Under the pieces are notes generated by a model that did no database searches, was not told where the DNA came from, and saw nothing but the letters and a program-made list of their open reading frames with translations. Position numbers and translations under genes: made by a program. A stretch of DNA of 14,440 nt from Bacillota bacterium. Its GTDB lineage: Bacteria > Bacillota > Clostridia > Lachnospirales > Lachnospiraceae. The stretch is from assembly GCA_023436065.1 (NCBI GenBank), contig JAEZKU010000052.1:1-14440 (forward strand), in the 5' to 3' direction. This document shows, one piece after another, positions 12,382-14,440 of this stretch; position 1 is the stretch's first letter; each line of letters starts with the position of its first letter.

Positions 12382-12433
12382 TAACAACAACATATCAACG
12401 CTTTATCAACCGTTTATCAACAGATTATCATCA
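12382..12433 (+). repeat. Helically phased DnaA-site array (11-bp period)
   Basis: TATCAAC occurs at 12393-12399, 12404-12410 and 12415-12421, exactly 11 bp apart. One-mismatch copies lie at the next positions in phase on each side: TAACAAC at 12382 and TATCATC at 12426. The core matches TTATCAACA, a common DnaA-box variant. Sites one helical turn apart would place DnaA monomers on the same face of the DNA. Confidence 0.7.
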
Positions 12434-12472
12434 ATGAATGATCCATAGAGGCGGATCAATTATTATCTCACA

Positions 12473-13831
12473 TTATTCTGGATTGATTTTCTTAATTAAT
12501 ACATCAATTGTATTATGTAAAGAAGCATCCTTTTCTATATCACCTGCTACCTTGTCATATCCATGGAGAACGGTTGAGTGGTCCCGATTACCGAGACTTT
12601 TACCGATTTCAGTTACAGAAAGATCTGTTAAACGTCGGCAGAGATACATAACAATCTGCCTGGGATAAGAGATATTTCTGCTTTTATCCTTAGAATAAAT
12701 TTCAGCCGGTGTTAAATTATGATGTTCTGCTACTACATCTACGATGAGTTCTACTGTAATCACCTTTTTCTCATTCGGTGAAATAATATCCTGAAGAGCC
12801 TCCTCAGCAAGCAGAATATTTAAGTCTCTCTTTTTAAGTCTTGAGAAAGCGACGATTTTAGTCAGAGCACCTTCCAACTCACGAATATTGGATTTGATAT
12901 TCGTGGCAATATAACGAAGCACCTCTTCATCAATCTTTAATCCGTCCAGTTCTTCTTTTTTGCGCAAAATAGCCATCCTGGTCTCATAATCAGGAGACTG
13001 GATATCTGCAAGAAGGCCGTGCTCAAAGCGTGAGCGAAGCCTGTCCTCTAAAGTAAGCATTTCCTTGGGAGGGCGATCACTGGAGATAATGATTTGTTTT
13101 TTGGATTCATGCAGGGTGTTAAAGGTATGGAAAAACTCTTCCTGAGTTCTTTCCTTTCCTATTATAAACTGAATATCGTCAATTAAGAGAATATCGATAG
13201 AACGATATTTCTCACGGAACTGATTTGTTGTATTTTTCTGAATAGCATCAATCAGCTCATTGGTAAATTTCTCACTGGTAACATAAAGAACCTTAGTATC
13301 AGGATTCTGATCAAGGACAAAATGAGCAATTGAATGCATCAGGTGGGTCTTACCCAGACCAACTCCACCATAAATAAAAAGCGGGTTATAGATTTCACCC
13401 GGATTTTCTGCAACAGCCAGCGCAGCTGCTCTGGCGAACTCATTATTGCCACCTACCACAAATGTATCAAAGGTATATCTGGCATTTAAAAAATTAAGAC
13501 CGTTGCTATTACTCTTCTTTTTCGCAACGACCGGCTCCGGTACCTTTTCTATGGAATCTATTTGGCTCTGGAGAACGAACTTAATATCATAGGGTTCGTT
13601 CATTATTTCTTCAACTGAAACTTTTAACAGTAATTCATATTTATTACGAATGATATTGATACTCGGAGGTCCAATACGTTCATCGTTGATCAGAATTGTT
13701 ATGACATGATCCTTTACGTCATAAACCTTCAACGGCTTTAACCAGGTATTATAGGATACGTCGGTTATTCCGTATTCCGAAATTAAATATTTCAAAATGT
13801 CGTCCCATTTAGATTGAATTAAATTCTTCAT
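12473..13831 (-). CDS. dnaA: Chromosomal replication initiator DnaA
   Basis: A 452-residue origin-binding AAA+ ATPase. Domain I (1 to about 85) has the WDDILKYL and YNTWLKPL helices that contact other initiation proteins, followed by a short linker. Domain III holds Walker A GGVGLGKT (155-162), Walker B ILLIDD (214-219) and the arginine-rich RLRSRFEHGL (264-273). Domain IV ends with the DNA-binding signature, including RDHSTVLHG (416-424). An upstream TTG at 13846 and ATG at 13843 are in frame, but they overlap GGAGG. That GGAGG is spaced five bases from the ATG at 13831, which gives the usual N-terminus (MKNLIQSKWDDIL), so 13831 is chosen. The promoter is at 13864-13890 and DnaA boxes lie just upstream, consistent with autoregulation. 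Confidence 0.98.
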   Translation of the reverse strand: MKNLIQSKWDDILKYLISEYGITDVSYNTWLKPLKVYDVKDHVITILINDERIGPPSINIIRNKYELLLKVSVEEIMNEPYDIKFVLQSQIDSIEKVPEPVVAKKKSNSNGLNFLNARYTFDTFVVGGNNEFARAAALAVAENPGEIYNPLFIYGGVGLGKTHLMHSIAHFVLDQNPDTKVLYVTSEKFTNELIDAIQKNTTNQFREKYRSIDILLIDDIQFIIGKERTQEEFFHTFNTLHESKKQIIISSDRPPKEMLTLEDRLRSRFEHGLLADIQSPDYETRMAILRKKEELDGLKIDEEVLRYIATNIKSNIRELEGALTKIVAFSRLKKRDLNILLAEEALQDIISPNEKKVITVELIVDVVAEHHNLTPAEIYSKDKSRNISYPRQIVMYLCRRLTDLSVTEIGKSLGNRDHSTVLHGYDKVAGDIEKDASLHNTIDVLIKKINPE

Positions 13832-13863
13832 TGTTGCCTCCATCAATACTCACATATTTATAT

Positions 13864-13890
13864 ATTATAACAAAATTATTAAATTTTCAA
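13864..13890 (-). promoter_or_regulatory. Putative dnaA promoter (extended -10)
   Basis: Minus strand: consensus TATAAT at 13864-13869 preceded by TGT (extended -10 TGN). TTGAAA at 13885-13890 gives a short 15-nt spacer. The start near 13857 would leave a leader of about 25 nt. The DnaA box at 13914-13922 lies just upstream of the -35. Confidence 0.6.
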
Positions 13891-14052
13891 TGGTTAAAAT
13901 GCCTTCTTTTTTCCGTGGATAATCCTTCAAGTAAAATAAAGAGAAATAATTTAAATGTGGAAGCGGTGGAAAAGAAATTAAACATTATAAACAGCTGCAA
14001 AATGTGAATAATATCAAAGAAACTGAAGTTATAATATAAAAAGAGTAACTAC

Positions 14053-14121
14053 TTATCCACAGCATAATAACAGTTATCAACAAAAGGTTATATATATAAG
14101 GAAGAAAAGCAATTATCCACA
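14053..14121 (+). promoter_or_regulatory. Cluster of three DnaA boxes
   Basis: TTATCCACA at 14053-14061, TTATCAACA at 14074-14082 and TTATCCACA at 14113-14121, all on the plus strand. The first two start 21 bp apart (two helical turns) and the last two 39 bp apart. The AT tract TTATATATATAA lies between the second and third. The third box is 34 bp upstream of the rpmH -35, so DnaA binding might also affect rpmH. Confidence 0.88.
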
Positions 14122-14154
14122 GGATGTTAATATAACCCAAAGTGAAATATTTAC

Positions 14155-14183
14155 TTGACTGAAAAGAATATTACGAATATAAT
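14155..14183 (+). promoter_or_regulatory. rpmH promoter
   Basis: -35 TTGACT at 14155-14160 (5 of 6), 17-nt spacer, consensus -10 TATAAT at 14178-14183. The start is expected near 14190, leaving a leader of about 143 nt before rpmH. Confidence 0.88.
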
Positions 14184-14212
14184 AGACGTGATATTCCAAA
14201 ATACCATACTTG

Positions 14213-14290
14213 GCGAATTGCGCATATTTGTAATTCCCAACGCTATGTGTATCCCAAACCATTGGGAAATGATAGATAGATAAAATTCGC
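14213..14290 (+). promoter_or_regulatory. Structured rpmH mRNA leader
   Basis: GCGAATT (14213-14219) pairs with AATTCGC (14284-14290), enclosing the hairpin TCCCAA-ACCA-TTGGGA (14252-14267). A second TTCCCAA near 14234-14240 could compete for the TTGGGAA arm, giving an alternative fold. The structure ends about 26 nt before the ribosome site. Regulation of L34 synthesis is a guess. Confidence 0.4.
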
Positions 14291-14332
14291 TAATCTATAA
14301 AACGGTGCAGTGAAAAAAGGAGGTGCATAGCA

Positions 14333-14440
14333 ATGAAAATGACATTCCAACCGAAAAAGAGATCTCATTCCAAGGTACACGGATTTAGAGCAAGAATGGC
14401 TACAGCAGGTGGCAGAAAGGTATTATCTGCAAGAAGAGCT
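14333..14440 (+). CDS. rpmH: Ribosomal protein bL34, truncated by the window edge
   Basis: The first 36 codons of a protein usually about 44 residues long; the reading frame is open to the edge. The N-terminus MKMTFQPKKRSHSKVHGF and the following RMATAGGRKVLSARRA are the canonical L34 pattern, rich in Lys and Arg, for a large-subunit protein contacting 23S rRNA. AAAGGAGG at 14316-14323 gives a very strong ribosome site nine bases from ATG. It is divergent from dnaA, the standard bacterial arrangement in which rpmH, rnpA and yidC lead away from oriC. Confidence 0.97.
   Translation, partial: MKMTFQPKKRSHSKVHGFRARMATAGGRKVLSARRA

Larger units (their letters stand above)
12177..12472. other. oriC: oriC, downstream half (dnaA-dnaN intergenic region)
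   Basis: A non-coding 296 bp, very AT-rich, with a cluster of DnaA-box variants. TTATCAACA is at 12414-12422, TTATCAACC at 12403-12411, ATATCAACG at 12392-12400 and TTATCATCA at 12425-12433. On the minus strand are TTTTCCACA (12334-12342) and ATATCAACA (12257-12265). Beyond the last box, toward dnaN, are a short GC-rich block (CACCCC) and an AT-rich stretch at 12205-12245. In Bacillus the equivalent interval holds the duplex-unwinding element, so this half probably contains it here. No protein gene or convincing dnaN promoter is present. Confidence 0.8.
13832..14332. other. oriC: oriC, upstream half (dnaA-rpmH intergenic region)
   Basis: 501 bp without a protein gene, between divergent dnaA and rpmH. 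DnaA boxes: TTATCCACA at 14053-14061 and 14113-14121 (both consensus, + strand), TTATCAACA at 14074-14082 (+), and TTATCCACG at 13914-13922 (- strand). AT-rich stretches lie at 13850-13890, 14030-14041 and 14086-14100. The region also holds the dnaA promoter and the rpmH promoter and leader. Together with 12177-12472 it forms a bipartite origin around dnaA, as in Bacillus. Confidence 0.9.

Noticed and set aside
12382..12433. CRISPR-like array
   Set aside because: The repeat unit is 7-9 bp with an 11-bp period and no spacers. DnaA-site phasing explains it.
13832..13846. Longer dnaA start at TTG 13846 or ATG 13843
   Set aside because: The GGAGG inside this stretch is the ribosome site for the ATG at 13831, and the shorter product has the normal DnaA N-terminus.
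13950..13975. Further DnaA boxes such as TGTGGAAGC
   Set aside because: Two or more mismatches in the core make them no better than background in this AT-rich DNA.

Overview
The window is the chromosomal replication-origin region of a low-to-moderate GC Firmicute, most likely an anaerobic clostridium of the Lachnospiraceae type. Three things support this: the gene order dnaA-dnaN-yaaA(S4)-recF-gyrB-gyrA with rpmH divergent on the far side of dnaA, the DnaA boxes in both intergenic regions around dnaA, and the two-subunit Fe-S fumarase and flavin/Fe-S proteins typical of strict anaerobes. The family placement is an inference from gene content and protein style.

Layout, right to left. At 14333-14440 the first 36 codons of rpmH run rightward out of the window, behind a strong promoter and a structured leader. 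Bases 13832-14332 hold the upstream half of a bipartite oriC with four DnaA boxes and the dnaA promoter. dnaA (start corrected to 13831) and dnaN run leftward. The 296-bp gap between them holds a helically phased array of TATCAAC-type DnaA sites and an AT-rich candidate unwinding element. Next come a 383-bp gap with an unexplained 119-bp multi-hairpin element ending in a T-run, then yaaA, recF, gyrB and gyrA. gyrB has its own promoter and an unusual GGAGG/CCTCC/GGAGG leader. The alpha and beta subunits of a class I fumarase follow, then a tRNA-Ser(GCT) gene whose promoter -35 box overlaps the fumarase beta stop codon.

The left quarter is accessory. A TetR-family regulator (+ strand, the only complete gene on that strand) is divergent from a three-gene leftward operon: a flavodoxin-like protein, a membrane-anchored FMN-binding domain protein, and a QueG-like protein with a corrinoid/Fe-S-reductase-type fold signature and two [4Fe-4S] motifs. 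Three near-identical palindromes (CTAACANTGTTAR) lie exactly in the spacers of the two divergent promoters and at the operon start site, so mutual repression by the TetR protein is strongly suggested. This TetR-controlled redox module is the best candidate here for something not well described. Bases 1-280 are the strong promoter and leader of a leftward ribosomal RNA operon whose 16S gene lies outside the window.

Everything on the minus strand is transcribed in the direction the leftward fork travels from oriC. The core genes therefore work together (origin recognition, clamp, recombination mediator, gyrase). The fumarase and redox genes are neighbours without an obvious functional link to replication.
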